64,000 nucleotides of DNA from positions 18,196,899 to 18,260,898 of the forward strand of contig NC_084678.1 in the NCBI RefSeq assembly GCF_028389875.1, given 5' to 3'. The translations under genes and the position numbers were made by a program. This DNA comes from Rhea pennata (taxonomy: Eukaryota > Chordata > Aves > Rheiformes > Rheidae). The notes beneath the pieces were generated by a model. The model was not told where the DNA came from. It saw nothing but the letters and a program-made list of their open reading frames with translations, and did not search any database. Shown in pieces: positions 1-9,566 of this stretch (its first letter is position 1; the number at the start of each line of letters is the position of its first letter).

Positions 1-288
1 CCCGGGCTCTGCCCCGCCGCCGCCGGAGCTGCCGGGTGCCTGGCGCTGTGCTTGCAGGACAGGGACTGTCCCCCCGGCCGCAAGTGCTGCCTGCTGCCCT
101 GCGGCCGGGCGTGCGTCCCCCCGCTCCGGGGTAAGGCCGGAGGCGGCCCCGGCGCAGCGGCGCGCGCCCCGCGCAGCACCCTGCGGCTCGCCACTCTCCC
201 GGGGCTGGCGGCTGCCTCCCCGTGGGACGGGGCAGCCCTCCTCCGCTGACCTCCTCCTGCTCCTCCTCCTCCTCCAGGCTCAACCTAG
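1..288 (+). CDS. 3' end of a WAP four-disulfide core gene (partial)
   Basis: Two exons of a gene that begins before the window. Positions 1-130 encode one complete eight-cysteine WAP domain: PGLCP start, the CLQDRDCPPG..CC core, and a last Cys before VPPLRG. It ends at a phase-1 donor (gtaagg). The next exon opens after a long pyrimidine tract at position 278 and adds only Gly-Ser-Thr before TAG at 286-288, the usual short tail of WFDC genes. AATAAA follows at 633-638. WAP proteins are small secreted proteins, often serine-proteinase inhibitors or antibacterial; which one this is cannot be told without the 5' exons. Its phase-1 layout matches the large WAP gene just downstream. Confidence 0.8.
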
Positions 289-632
289 CCGCAGCCAGGC
301 CGCACTGCGCCGGCAGTTCCCAATTCGGGGCTGCTTCCTGCCCCGCTGCGCTGCAGCAGAGCGGCTCACCGGCCGACTTCTCCCGTCCTCACCAGTCCCT
401 GGTGCACGATGGCTCTGCCGGCACGGCCGGCAGGGGCACGGGCACTGCTGCAACCCTTCCTCGTCCCGCACGCCGCGGCAGCGCCTGGCCGTGCCGAGGG
501 CCCGCACACCCTGCACCGGACGGTGCTGCGGGCACCGCAACCAGCACGGTGCCTGCAGCCAGCCTGGCTGCGCCCATGCTGCCCGCACTGCCCGCGCGCC
601 GCCCCTCCTGCTGCGCAGAAGTGCTAAAACCA

Positions 633-638
633 AATAAA
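633..638 (+). terminator. Poly(A) signal of the first WAP gene
   Basis: AATAAA lies about 345 bases after the TAG of the preceding WAP gene. It is the only canonical signal before the next promoter. Confidence 0.7.
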
Positions 639-1286
639 ATGGCACGTGGCAACCTCGCCGTTCCCGGTCAGCGTGCCGGCGACTGCCCCTGGGGTGTCCA
701 TGCCGGCCCACCAGCGCCACAGCCCCTCCGCACTGCGCGGGCACCCTGCAGCGGGCTGTGCGCGGCTCGGCAGCGGCACCGGGCTCGGAGAGCTTCCCGC
801 TCCTGGGCGGCCGCCGGCCGGGTCCCAGGGCCGCGGCGCTGCTGCCTGGGCAGCCCCGCACAGCAGCGCCAGAAAGCAGCTCGCTCCGACTGCTCGCGCC
901 GCAGGAGGGTTCCTCTGCGCTTTGCGCTGCAGGAGGGCTCGCTTGCGTCCCAGAGCGGAAAATCTGCCTGGAAGAGAGGTCCCAGGTGGGGGCGGACGAA
1001 GCGCCCAGCCCGGGGAGAGCAGGGAGGCGGGGGGGGCCCGCGGCAGGCGCTGCTCCCGCCCCGGCCCCGCATCCGTCCCACCTCCGCGCCCCGGCCCTGC
1101 CGGGCGCCCTGACCCGGCGCGCGGCCCCGCCGGCGATAAGCGGGGTGGGTGGCAGAGTGCCCGCGGTTCTGGGAACCGTCCTTGCGCCGTTGGGCTGGAG
1201 CAGCAGCGGGGCTGGACCCAGCGCCCCGTGCCTCCACCCAGCGGCTTTAAAGCCAGGGCTGGCTCAGCTCTGCGCCGGGCTGCGCC
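639..1286. other. Intergenic GC-rich stretch with the promoter of the large WAP gene
   Basis: No coding exon is seen. TTTAAA at 1246-1251 lies about 36 bases before the ATG at 1287 and looks like a TATA-type box for the multi-WAP gene. Confidence 0.5.
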
Positions 1287-1368
1287 ATGGGGCCGGCCGG
1301 GTTCCTCCTCCTGGGGCTCCTGGGCCTGGGGGCAGCGCGAGGTGCCGTGGCGGCGGCGGAGCCGGGCG
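1287..1368 (+). other. Signal-peptide exon of the multi-WAP gene
   Basis: ATG at 1287 starts [19 protein letters not shown], a classic hydrophobic leader with an Ala/Gly-rich cleavage region. The donor after position 1368 is gtgagt and the phase is 1, matching the downstream WAP exons. Confidence 0.8.
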
Positions 1369-4300
1369 GTGAGTAGCCGGCTGGGCCCGGCTGTGCGGGC
1401 GCCGGCGCTTCGGGGCACTTTGTCCTAGCGCAGCAGCTGCTGTTTGCAGTGAAACCCTCCCTGCAGCCCCTCTGTTTGCAGCCCAAACAGCGCGGCGCCG
1501 CCGCCGCGAGCCGGCCGGGGAGGCGCGTGCACGCACCGCTGCTGCCCGCGCAGCAGGAAGCGGCACAGGGCGCGTGAGCCCCGGGCCAAGCCGGGGTTTC
1601 CCGGGTGACTCAGCGGAGCCGCAGGCGCCCGGGGCGGGAGGCGAGGGGCGGCCGGGCAGGGAGCGCCGGCGCTGGGCACGCACCGTGAGCGCACGGCGCT
1701 CTGGCACCGATCCGGCACCGGCTCCACGCCGGCCGCCCCCGGCACGGGCAGGGCGCGGGGCCCGAGCCGCGGCTCTGGCGCCCGCCGGGCCGGCCGGGGC
1801 TCTGCAGGACCCCGAGGCAGGGTGGCACCGGCGGTGGGCCGTTTCCCCGCTGGGCTGCTCTGCTGCCGGCACCGCTGAGAGCGCCCAGCCGCCCCGGGGC
1901 AGCAGCAGCCCCTCGCCGAGCTCCCGGCAATCCCCCAGCCCGGCGCACCAGGGCAGCGCCCGCCGCCGCGCTCCAGCCCTCCGACCGCGCTTTTGCAATC
2001 GGCCGAGCCGTGACCCGCGGCCGAGGCCGGGTCAGCCTGACCCCGGCCCCACGCCGGCCCCGCGGCACCCGCCGGCCGCTCACGCTGCCCCCGCTCCCCA
2101 GCCCCCGCCGGCGCCTGCCCGGCAGCAGCAGGGCTGAGCCTCGCGCCGTGCCGCAGCGACTGCGACGACGACAGCGGGTGCCCGGAGGAGCAGAAATGCT
2201 GCTTTACGGGCTGCGGCCTCGGCTGCGTGACGCTGCTGGGAAACAGCAGCGGCAGTTTTCCACCGCCTGACGATGCGGCCCAGAGCCGAAGTCAAGCGGA
2301 GCAGAGGCATCTGGGTGATGAGGGGCAGAGGGACCTGCCGCGGGCTGGGGGCCCCCGCCGGCTGCTTCGCGCCAGCCCCTGGGGCTCTGCAGCTCCTGCC
2401 GGGGAGCTGTGCCGGGGGCAGGAGAGGCAGCAGGGAAGGGGTGCCCGCAGGAGGAAGGGGTGCACACAGGAGGAAGGGGTGCCCGCAGGAGGAAGGGGTG
2501 CACGTGGCAGGAAGGGGTGCACACAGGGGGGAGGGGTGCATGCAGGAGGAAGGGGTGCACACGGCAGGAAGGGGTGCCCGCAGGAGGAAGGGGTGCACGT
2601 GGCAGGAAGGGGTGCACACAGGAGGAAGGGGTGCCTGCAGCAGGAAGGGGTGCACACGGCAGGAAGGGTGCACGCGGCAGGAAGGGGTGCCTGCAGGAGG
2701 AAGGGGTGCATGCAGGAGGAAGGGGTGCACACAGCAGGAAGGGGTGCACACGGCAGGAAGGGGTGCATGCGGCAGGAAGGGGTGCACGCAGGAGGAAGGG
2801 GTGCACGCAGCGGGAAGGGGTGCCTGCAGGAGGAAGGGGTGCATGCAGGAGGAAGGGGTGCACACAGCAGGAAGGGGTGCATGCGGCAGGAAGGGGTGCA
2901 CGCAGGAGGAAGGGGTGCACGCAGCGGGAAGGGGTGCACTTGGCAGGGAAGGGGTGCACTTGGCAGGGAAGGAGTGCCTGCAGCAGGAAGGGGTGCACGC
3001 AGCTAGAAGGGGTGCACACGGCGGGGATTGGGAGCGCAGCGTTGCTGTCGGCCAGGGCACGCGCGGCAGGGCTTGGCCCAGCGCCTCCTGTGCAGCCCCG
3101 GCGCGCGGTCTCCGGTCGGGCTCACCGCCCGTCTCCGCCGCAGCGAGGCCCCAGAAGCCGGGGACCTGCCCGCGGGACTTCACGCGCTGCCTCCGTCCGG
3201 AGCCCCCGCTGTGCGCCAACGACTCCAGCTGCCCCGGCGGGCACAAGTGCTGCCACTGGGAGTGCCGGCTGCGCTGCACGCCCCCGGCGGAAGGTACGGC
3301 AGCGCCCGGCACGGTGCCCGGCGCGGCCCCGGCTCTCGGGAGCGCCCTCAGCAAGCGGCTCCGGGGCCGGAGGGGGGGCCCGGCCCGCGGCAGGTTTCCC
3401 GGCGGGCGCAGCCCCAGGGCGCAGCCGCCTCCTGCGGCCGCCTCACCGCTTCGCCCCCGGCCGCTCGGCGCTGCAGAGAAGCCCGGCGTCTGCCCCGCGG
3501 CCGCCCCGGAGGGGCTCTTCTATCCCTGCTCCTTCCAGTGCCTGGAGGACAAGGATTGCCTGGGAAACAAGAAATGCTGCCACCTCGGCTGCGGCCCGGC
3601 CTGCCTGCAGCCGCTGCCCGGTGAGGGCTCCGGCAGGGTGCTGGGCACAGCCCCGGCGTCGCCGGGAGCGGGCCGGTGCCGCGCGGCAGAGCCGGGGACC
3701 CTGCGCGGGGCGGCTGCTCGGGGCTCTCCGGGGCCCCGGCGCGGTGCAGATGGGGCCCCGCGGCGGCCACGTGCGCGACCAGGCGGGCGCCCGGGAACCA
3801 CAAGCCCTGCACCAGCTCTGCTCCGCAGGCGGCCCCGGGCAGTGCCGGGACGACAGCGACTGCCCCGACTCGCAGCGGTGCTGCAACGGCAGCTGCGGCC
3901 CCCCGTGCCAGCCCGCGGCCCCGGCCGGTGAGCAGCGCGCGCGGGCAGGGGCACGGTGACGCCACGGGCGTCCGCAGGCGGCACGCGGCCCCGCAGGATG
4001 CCCCGCCGGCGAGGGGCCGCCGTGGCACGGCACAGCCGGCGGGAGAGCCGGCGGCACCGGGCTGCGGCTCCGACCCGCCCTCACCGCCTCTCCCGCAGCG
4101 AAACCCGGCGCCTGCCCCCCCGATCCCGCTGCGGGCAGCGCTGCCGCCTGCGGAGCCTCCTGCGCCCGGGACGCCGACTGCCCCGGCAGCGCCGAGTGCT
4201 GCCCGCTGGCCTGCGGCCCGGCCTGCGTCGCCCCGCAGCACGGCGAGCCCGGCGGAGGGGGCGGCGCAGGGGGGCCAGGGCCGGGCTCTGGCCCGGCTTG

Positions 4301-7300
4301 CACCCGGCAGCCCCGGTGGGGCAGCCCCACGTGGGGCCGCGGGACATGAGCGCTGCTCAGCCCCGTGCACGGTGCTGCTCAGACAGCAGCACGACGCTGC
4401 CTGGGGACGCGGCACCGCCGGGGCGCCTGCTTCGGCCCACGGCACACGCGGGGGCCGGGCCGGGGAGCAGCAGAGCGCGGCTCCGGCAGGCGCCGGGGCG
4501 GGCAGGGGATGGCGAGGCCCCGGGGCCGCGGTGGGGACGGCGAGGCCACCGCCCTGCAAGGCCACCCGGCTGCATCTCACCTCGCCCTGCCAGCACCCAC
4601 GGCCCGGGCGCCGCTCCGTGTTGCGGAGGAAGCCAGCCCGGCCCCTGCCACCGCGGAGCCGCAGCACCGGGAGCCGCAGCACCGGCGCCGATGCCACCAC
4701 GACCGGGACTGTCCCCGCGCCGAGGCGTGCTGCCAGCACCGCTGCAGCCGGGAGTGCCACGTGCACCGCCGAGGTGAGGGAGCCCGGGGGCGGCCCCGAG
4801 CACGGTGGGTGCTGGCACAGAGAGCCTCTCGCTTGCACCCGGCCGGTGCAGGACCGCATGCCGGCCCCGGGGCTCTGCGGAGCCGCAGGGTCCCAGCCCT
4901 GCTGCCCATCGCCGCGGTGCCGTGCAGAGGAGGTCGCCCCGGTGCCCGCCGCCCCGGAGCCACGCCACTGGCGCCGATGCCACCACGACCGGGACTGTCC
5001 CCGCGCCGAGGCGTGCTGCCAGCACCGCTGCAGCCGGGAGTGCCACGTGCACCGCCGAGGTGAGGGAGGCCGGGGGCGGCCCCAGCGGGAGGAACTGCCC
5101 GGGGAGCTGCAGCCCGGCACGGCGGCCCCCGCGCGCCCCGGCGTCGCGCCGCGCCGGGCCCCCGGGTGCACGGCAGGCAGGCGCCTGCCCAGCCCCGCCG
5201 CGGCCTGCGTTGCAGAGCGGCACCAGCAGAGGAGCTGCCGCCATGACCAGGACTGCCCACGCGCCGAGAGGTGCTGCCGGCACCGCTGCAGCCCCGAGTG
5301 CCCCGCCGGGACGGAGGGTAAGTGCCGCCGGACGGGCACCGAAGCCGGGCTGGGTCCTTGCTAATGCCTCTGTGGGCTGCTCGCAGGGGTCCCCAGGGCT
5401 GCGCCGGCCTGGCCTGGAAGGATGAGGTGCCGGAGCGACGAGGACTGCGACGGAGGAGAGACGTGCTGCGGCGCCTGGTGCGCCTGGGAGTGCAGCCCGT
5501 GGAGCCAGGGTGAGGATGTGCCGGGGAGCCGAAACCTCGCCGAGCCACCGGGGGCTGGGGCCTGCGCTGCCCGCAGTCCTGCCGCAGTGGCGGAGCTGGG
5601 CGGGGGGAGCAGGGACAGCCGTGGGCTGAGGCGTCCTGCACTGGTGCTGCGTCAGGCGTGCAGCACCCAGGCCGTGCTGTGCTGCACCGTGCCGTGCCAT
5701 GCTGCACCATGCTGCCGTGCTGCACAGTGACACGCTGTGCTGCACGTGCCATGCCATGCTGTGCCATGCTGTCCTGCGCTGTGCTGCACTGTGCTATGCT
5801 GCACCATGCCGTGCCATGCTGTGCCATGCCACACCATGCCATGCCGCGCTATGCCATGCTCCCCCATGCCCTGCCATGCTGCAATTTGCCGTGCCGTGCC
5901 GTGCCGTGCCGTGCCATGGAGGGGCCCGGGCCCCCACAGCCACGCAGTGCCGTGTCGCCGCAGAGAAGCCCGGCTTCTGCCCCGCCAGCCCCGGGCTCTA
6001 CTCCAGCTACGAGTGCGTGGCCAGGTGCCGAGGGGACAGCGAGTGCCCCGCGGAGCAGAAGTGCTGCCTGCGCGGCTGCGACTACGTGTGCCTGCCCCCG
6101 GCCCGAGGTAGGGCCGCGCCGCCCCGGCGCCCGTCCCCACCGAGGGGGAGCGCGGGAAAGCGCCCAGGGAGCCGGGAGGCCGCGGGCGCCTGCCGAGCAC
6201 CGGCAGCCGCCGAGCCCCTGCCTGCTGCCGTCCAGAGAAACCGGGAATCTGCCCCCTGAGCGAGGAGATAGCGTCGCTCCCGCCCCCGTGCAAGGCCTCG
6301 TGCGCCGAGGACCGGCAGTGCCCGGGCCACGACAAGTGCTGCGACAGCAGGTGCGGCCACGTGTGCTTGGCCCCCGAGCGAGGTAAGGGGCGCTGCGGGC
6401 GCTGCGGGCGCGGGGCCGCTGGCCGCCCTGGGAGACGCCGGCCCCTGCTGCCTTGCAGACAAACCCGGCGAGTGCCCGAAAATGAGGCCGCGGCAGACGC
6501 CCGAGCCGTGTGTGGAGGAGGACGCCTGCGTCCACGACCGGGACTGCCCCAGGCAGGAGAAGTGCTGCTTTGCTGGCTGCGCCATGCGCTGCATCCTCCC
6601 CGCGAGAGGTGAGCCCGGGCGGCCGCGCCGCAGCTCCTGCCAGCGTGCAGCTCAGTGCGGCACAGCACAGCGCAGTGCAGGGCAGTGCAGTGCAGCACAG
6701 CACAGCGCAGTGCAGGGCAGTGCAGTGCAGCACAGTACAGCATAGCACAGTGCAGTGCAGCACAGTGCAGTGCAGCACAGTGCAGTGCGTGCAGCACAGT
6801 GCAGTGCTGGGTGCCCTGGCCCGGGGCCGGCGCTGCGGGAGCCTGTGCTCCCACCCGCTCCCTCCGGCAGAGCACCCCGGGACGTGCCCCCGGGCGAGGC
6901 CGTGCCGGGAGCCGGGCGGCAGACACGACAACCAGTGCCTGGACGACAGCATCTGCCCACGAGGCGAGAAGTGCTGTGACGTGGGCTGCAGCTGGCAGTG
7001 CGTGGCCGTGCTCAGAGGTAGGGCAGCACTGGCCCGGCCGGGCCGCGGGCCGGCGCCCCGCGAGGGCAGCGCGGTCACTGGCTCTGGGCCCGGCAGAGAG
7101 CCAGGACGGGGCCGCCGGGCCGTGCGTGGAGGAGTGCAGCGCCGACGCGCAGTGTCCCCAGGGACAGAGGTGCGCCAGCGCCGGCTGCAGCCGTGTCTGC
7201 GAGGACGTGCCCGGAGGTGAGATGCGGCTCTGCCGGCCCGGCCCCACGGTGCCCGCAGCCGTGGGACACCCAAGGCCGCAGGGCTGCACCAGGCGCCACG

Positions 7301-8442
7301 GTGCCGGCAGCCGGGTGCTCTGCCTTGCAGGGGCGGTGGGAGTGTGCCCCGTCCCCCAGGATGCTGGGACCTGCCTGGACCTGTGCAGCTTCGACGAGGA
7401 GTGTCCCTGGGGCGAGAAGTGCTGCAGCAACGGCTGCGGCCATGTGTGCATGCCGGCCTCCCTTGAAGGCAAGTCCCTCGCACCGGGACGGGGATGCTCC
7501 CAACTGGGCCGAGCCCAGCACAGAGCCTAGAGCTTCCTCTGCGCTGAGCCGGCAGCAGCACCGCAGCCTCCCTGCGCTGTGACCGCTCGGCGCTGGAGCT
7601 GGGGGTCGGGCTGCAGGAGCTCGCTGGGTGCCCGACGCTGCCCCGTCCCCACCTGGCTCGCACTGGGATTTACTGCCATCCTTCAGGCCTTCCTGCTGCC
7701 ACAAAAATGATGAGCACGAATGGCCTCAGCTCAGAGCAGCCACACGACTTTCCTCTCCTGCCCACAGAGCGTGACACCGCCGCCGTGCCGCAGCACGGTG
7801 CCGGGCCGTGCGTGGACGAGTGCAGCGCCGACACGCAGTGTCCCCAGGGACAGAGGTGTGCCGGCGCCGGCTGCAGCCGCGTCTGCGTGGACGTGCCCAG
7901 AGGTGAGACGCAGCTCTGCCAGCCCGGCCCCACGGTGCCCGGGATCGCGGGGCTACGCCGGGGCCGCAGGGCTGCACCGGGCGCCGCGGTGCCGGCAGCT
8001 GGGCGCTCTGCCTTGCAGGGGCGGTGGGAGCGTGCCCTGTGCCCTGGGGCCGCGGGACCTGCCTGGACCTGTGCAGCTCCGACGAGGAGTGTCCCTGGGA
8101 CCAGAAGTGCTGCAGCAACGGCTGCGGCCACGTGTGCACGCCGGCGCTGGGCGGTAAGGCGGTGCGCGGAGCCCGAGCTGCCCTCGCACACGGTTGCCCA
8201 CGCTCGGGAGCTGCTGCGGGGGCTGGCAGCGCCGGTGCCAAGCCCGCGCCCGGCGCTGCCCGCAGCGAGGCACCTGCGGGGCAAGAAGGGCCCGCGGCCG
8301 CCGGCCGGCGCTGGCACACGGAGCCGAGCGGAGCCCGGGCCCAACCTGCGCAGCCGCCCGCAGCGCCGCCGTGCCTGCCGGCCTCCACCCCCACAGCCTC
8401 CCGGATCCCTAAGGCACATCCTTGTTTTCAGATGCTGCATGA
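1287..8442 (+). CDS. Giant secreted multi-WAP protein (WFDC3-like, about 17 WAP units)
   Basis: Exon 1 (1287-1368) encodes a signal peptide rich in Leu, Gly and Ala and ends in phase 1. It is followed by WAP-type exons that all begin and nearly all end in phase 1: 2126-2314, 3144-3293, 3477-3620, 3829-3927, 4099-?, about 4627-4790, 4928-5059, 5216-5317, 5387-5509, 5964-6107, 6236-6382, 6459-6608, 6871-7017, 7097-7216, 7331-7468, 7768-7902 and 8019-8153. The terminal exon from 8432 adds Asp-Ala-Ala and TGA at 8440-8442; AATAAA is at 8516. The product would be exported and built of serial proteinase-inhibitor-type modules. Its position near DNTTIP1 suggests the WFDC3/WFDC8 neighbourhood, but human WFDC3 has only four WAPs. 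It may be two genes, because the fifth WAP exon lacks a matching donor and the sixth has a damaged acceptor. Confidence 0.7.
2126..4349 (+). other. WAP units 1-5 of the multi-WAP gene
   Basis: Unit 1 (2126-2314) has seven cysteines; the first WAP Cys is missing and the acceptor choice is tentative. Units 2 (3144-3293) and 3 (3477-3620) are full eight-Cys WAPs with KPG.CP openings. Unit 4 (3829-3927) is a 33-residue mini-WAP with six cysteines, lacking C1 and C2. Unit 5 (4099 onward) is an eight-Cys WAP whose frame shows no phase-1 GT donor and runs into TGA at 4347-4349, so it may act as an alternative last exon; no canonical poly(A) signal follows it closely. Between units 1 and 2 the intron holds a 19-bp minisatellite. 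Confidence 0.7.
2436..3010. repeat. 19-bp minisatellite in intron of the multi-WAP gene
   Basis: About 30 copies of a 19-bp unit, with consensus near aggaaggggtgcacacagg. The positions of the aagggg core step by 19 bases. Because 19 is not a multiple of three and the unit carries no stop, long spurious open frames appear in all phases on both strands. Confidence 0.95.
4627..5509 (+). other. WAP units 6-9: run of six-cysteine mini-WAPs
   Basis: Four consecutive exons keep only WAP cysteines C3 to C8 in the pattern C-x5-C-x5-CC-x3-C-x3-C. Units 6 (to 4790) and 7 (4928-5059) are nearly identical in their 3' two thirds, showing a recent tandem duplication. At the place where unit 7 has the acceptor tgcag, unit 6 reads ttgcgg, so its acceptor AG is lost; a weak in-phase AG at 4631-4632 could substitute. 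Units 8 (5216-5317) and 9 (5387-5509) have normal phase-1 splice sites. Basic residues are common in units 6 to 8 ([13 protein letters not shown] and similar). Confidence 0.65.
5655..5925. repeat. TGCCATGCTG-type short tandem repeat, intron between WAP units 9 and 10
   Basis: Degenerate 5- and 10-bp repeats of gccatgctgtgctgca type. They are related, in reverse complement, to the tract at 6650-6810. Confidence 0.85.
5964..7017 (+). other. WAP units 10-13: canonical eight-cysteine WAPs
   Basis: Exons 5964-6107, 6236-6382, 6459-6608 and 6871-7017 each encode a full WAP with an EKPG/DKPG/EHPG opening, a CP..KCC centre and all eight cysteines. All are symmetric phase-1 exons with gtaggg, gtaagg or gtgagc donors. 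Skipping any of them would keep the frame. They are flanked by two intronic short-repeat tracts in opposite orientation (5655-5925 and 6650-6810). Confidence 0.85.
6650..6810. repeat. GCAGTGCAGCACA-type short tandem repeat, intron between WAP units 12 and 13
   Basis: Tandem cagtgcagcacag units. The reverse complement (ctgtgctgcactg) resembles the 5.7-kb tract, making an inverted pair across three WAP exons. Confidence 0.85.
7097..8153 (+). other. WAP units 14-17: a duplicated pair, each with one six-Cys and one eight-Cys WAP
   Basis: Exons 7097-7216 plus 7331-7468 and exons 7768-7902 plus 8019-8153 are two copies of a two-exon block; introns and exons are both similar. In each block the first unit has [18 protein letters not shown]1 is absent and the second Cys of the CC pair (C6) is Ala, while the second unit is a full eight-Cys WAP ([14 protein letters not shown]). 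The donor of the 7331-7468 exon is gcaagt rather than GT; only this GC donor keeps phase 1 into the next exon. The paired copy at 8153 uses an ordinary gtaagg. Confidence 0.8.
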
Positions 8443-8515
8443 CAGCAGAGCAGCAGCGCCAGGAAGCCGCCGTGGCTGCGGGACGCTGGCCCGTCCCCTC
8501 CCCGCAGCCGGCAGC

Positions 8516-8521
8516 AATAAA
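8516..8521 (+). terminator. Poly(A) signal of the multi-WAP gene
   Basis: AATAAA lies 74 bases after the TGA in the terminal exon. Confidence 0.8.
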
Positions 8522-8539
8522 GCGAGCGTGTGCCAGTCT

Positions 8540-9560
8540 CCTGCGGCCTCCGCGTCTCTGCAGCACTGGGTGCCCCACGGGAGCCTGCAGCACCGTGCGG
8601 AGGGGCAGGATGGGACCGGCCCCGTGGCTCAGCCCCAACAGGGCATCATCGGCCAGCTCCCGGCGGGAGGGGAGGGCGGCGGAGGAGAGGGACGCCTGTC
8701 AGCAGGGAGTTGGGGCTGACAGTTGGGGTTGGGGCTCTTTCTCCACCGTTAGCTTGCTTTAGGCCCCGGCCATGTCACGGCTGCAGCTCGGGCAGGGCCA
8801 GCTGGGCTGGAAACTGATGTAGGCAGCTGGGTGCGAAACCTGGAGCTCCAGCGCAGGGCCCCTCACGGCCAGGCTGCACGGCAGCGGGACCGCGGGTGCC
8901 CGCACCGCCCAGCCCCAGGGGATCCGGCCAGGACACGCGGCCCCGGAGGGTCGGCCTCTGCCTGCTCCTGTCCTTCTCGGGCAGAAAGGACAAGAGCCAG
9001 ACCTGCTCATCAGAGGACCCGTCCTTGTATTGACAGCTGCAGAGCCCACGGGGAAGGGCCGGGCTTCTCCGAGCAGGGCACGAGGGGGCAGGAGGGGGCA
9101 GCCGGGCTGGCATTGCGCCCGCCCGCCGCGCGCTGCCCACAGGCAGCAGCCCTGCCCGGCGCGGCCGGCGAGCAGCCCCGGGCGAGCTGCGGCACCCAGC
9201 GCGGCTGCCCCGCAGCGAAGGGCACCTGCCCTGTGCAGCAGCGCCCACGGCGCGGGCCCAGGGGCCCCGTGGGGCTGGACCCCTGCGAGAGCGGGCGCCG
9301 GAGCCTGCACAGGGTGTGTGCGGGGCTGCACCCAGGGCTGTGCACAGGCAGGCGGGCTGGCCGCAGCGCTCCCCAGCCAGGGCTATCGGGCACCTGGAAC
9401 TGAAAGTCACGGGGATCAGGAGCGGGGCCGGGCCGAGCGTCGGCGCCCGCAGAGCCGGGAGCGGCCTCCCCACGCCGCTCGCCGCAGAGAGACACCACGG
9501 CCCCTCCGCAGCTGGCGCCTCCGGGAGCCGATCCCGTCGGCTCCCCGCCGGCATGCGGCT
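8540..9560. other. Region between the convergent multi-WAP and WAP-Kunitz genes
   Basis: No exon recognised. It should hold the terminal exon and 3' untranslated region of the WAP-Kunitz gene on the minus strand, but its acceptor could not be fixed. An AATACA-type variant poly(A) signal on the minus strand near 9026 is possible. Confidence 0.4.
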
Positions 9561-9566
9561 AGTTAC

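Noticed and set aside
2080-3354. Very long open frames (to 550 codons) over the 19-bp repeat
   Set aside because: They exist on both strands and in several phases because the unit lacks stops; the true WAP exons end at phase-1 splice sites on either side.
5650-5940. CRISPR-like or regularly spaced repeats
   Set aside because: Units are degenerate, unspaced 5- and 10-mers in an intron of a vertebrate gene.
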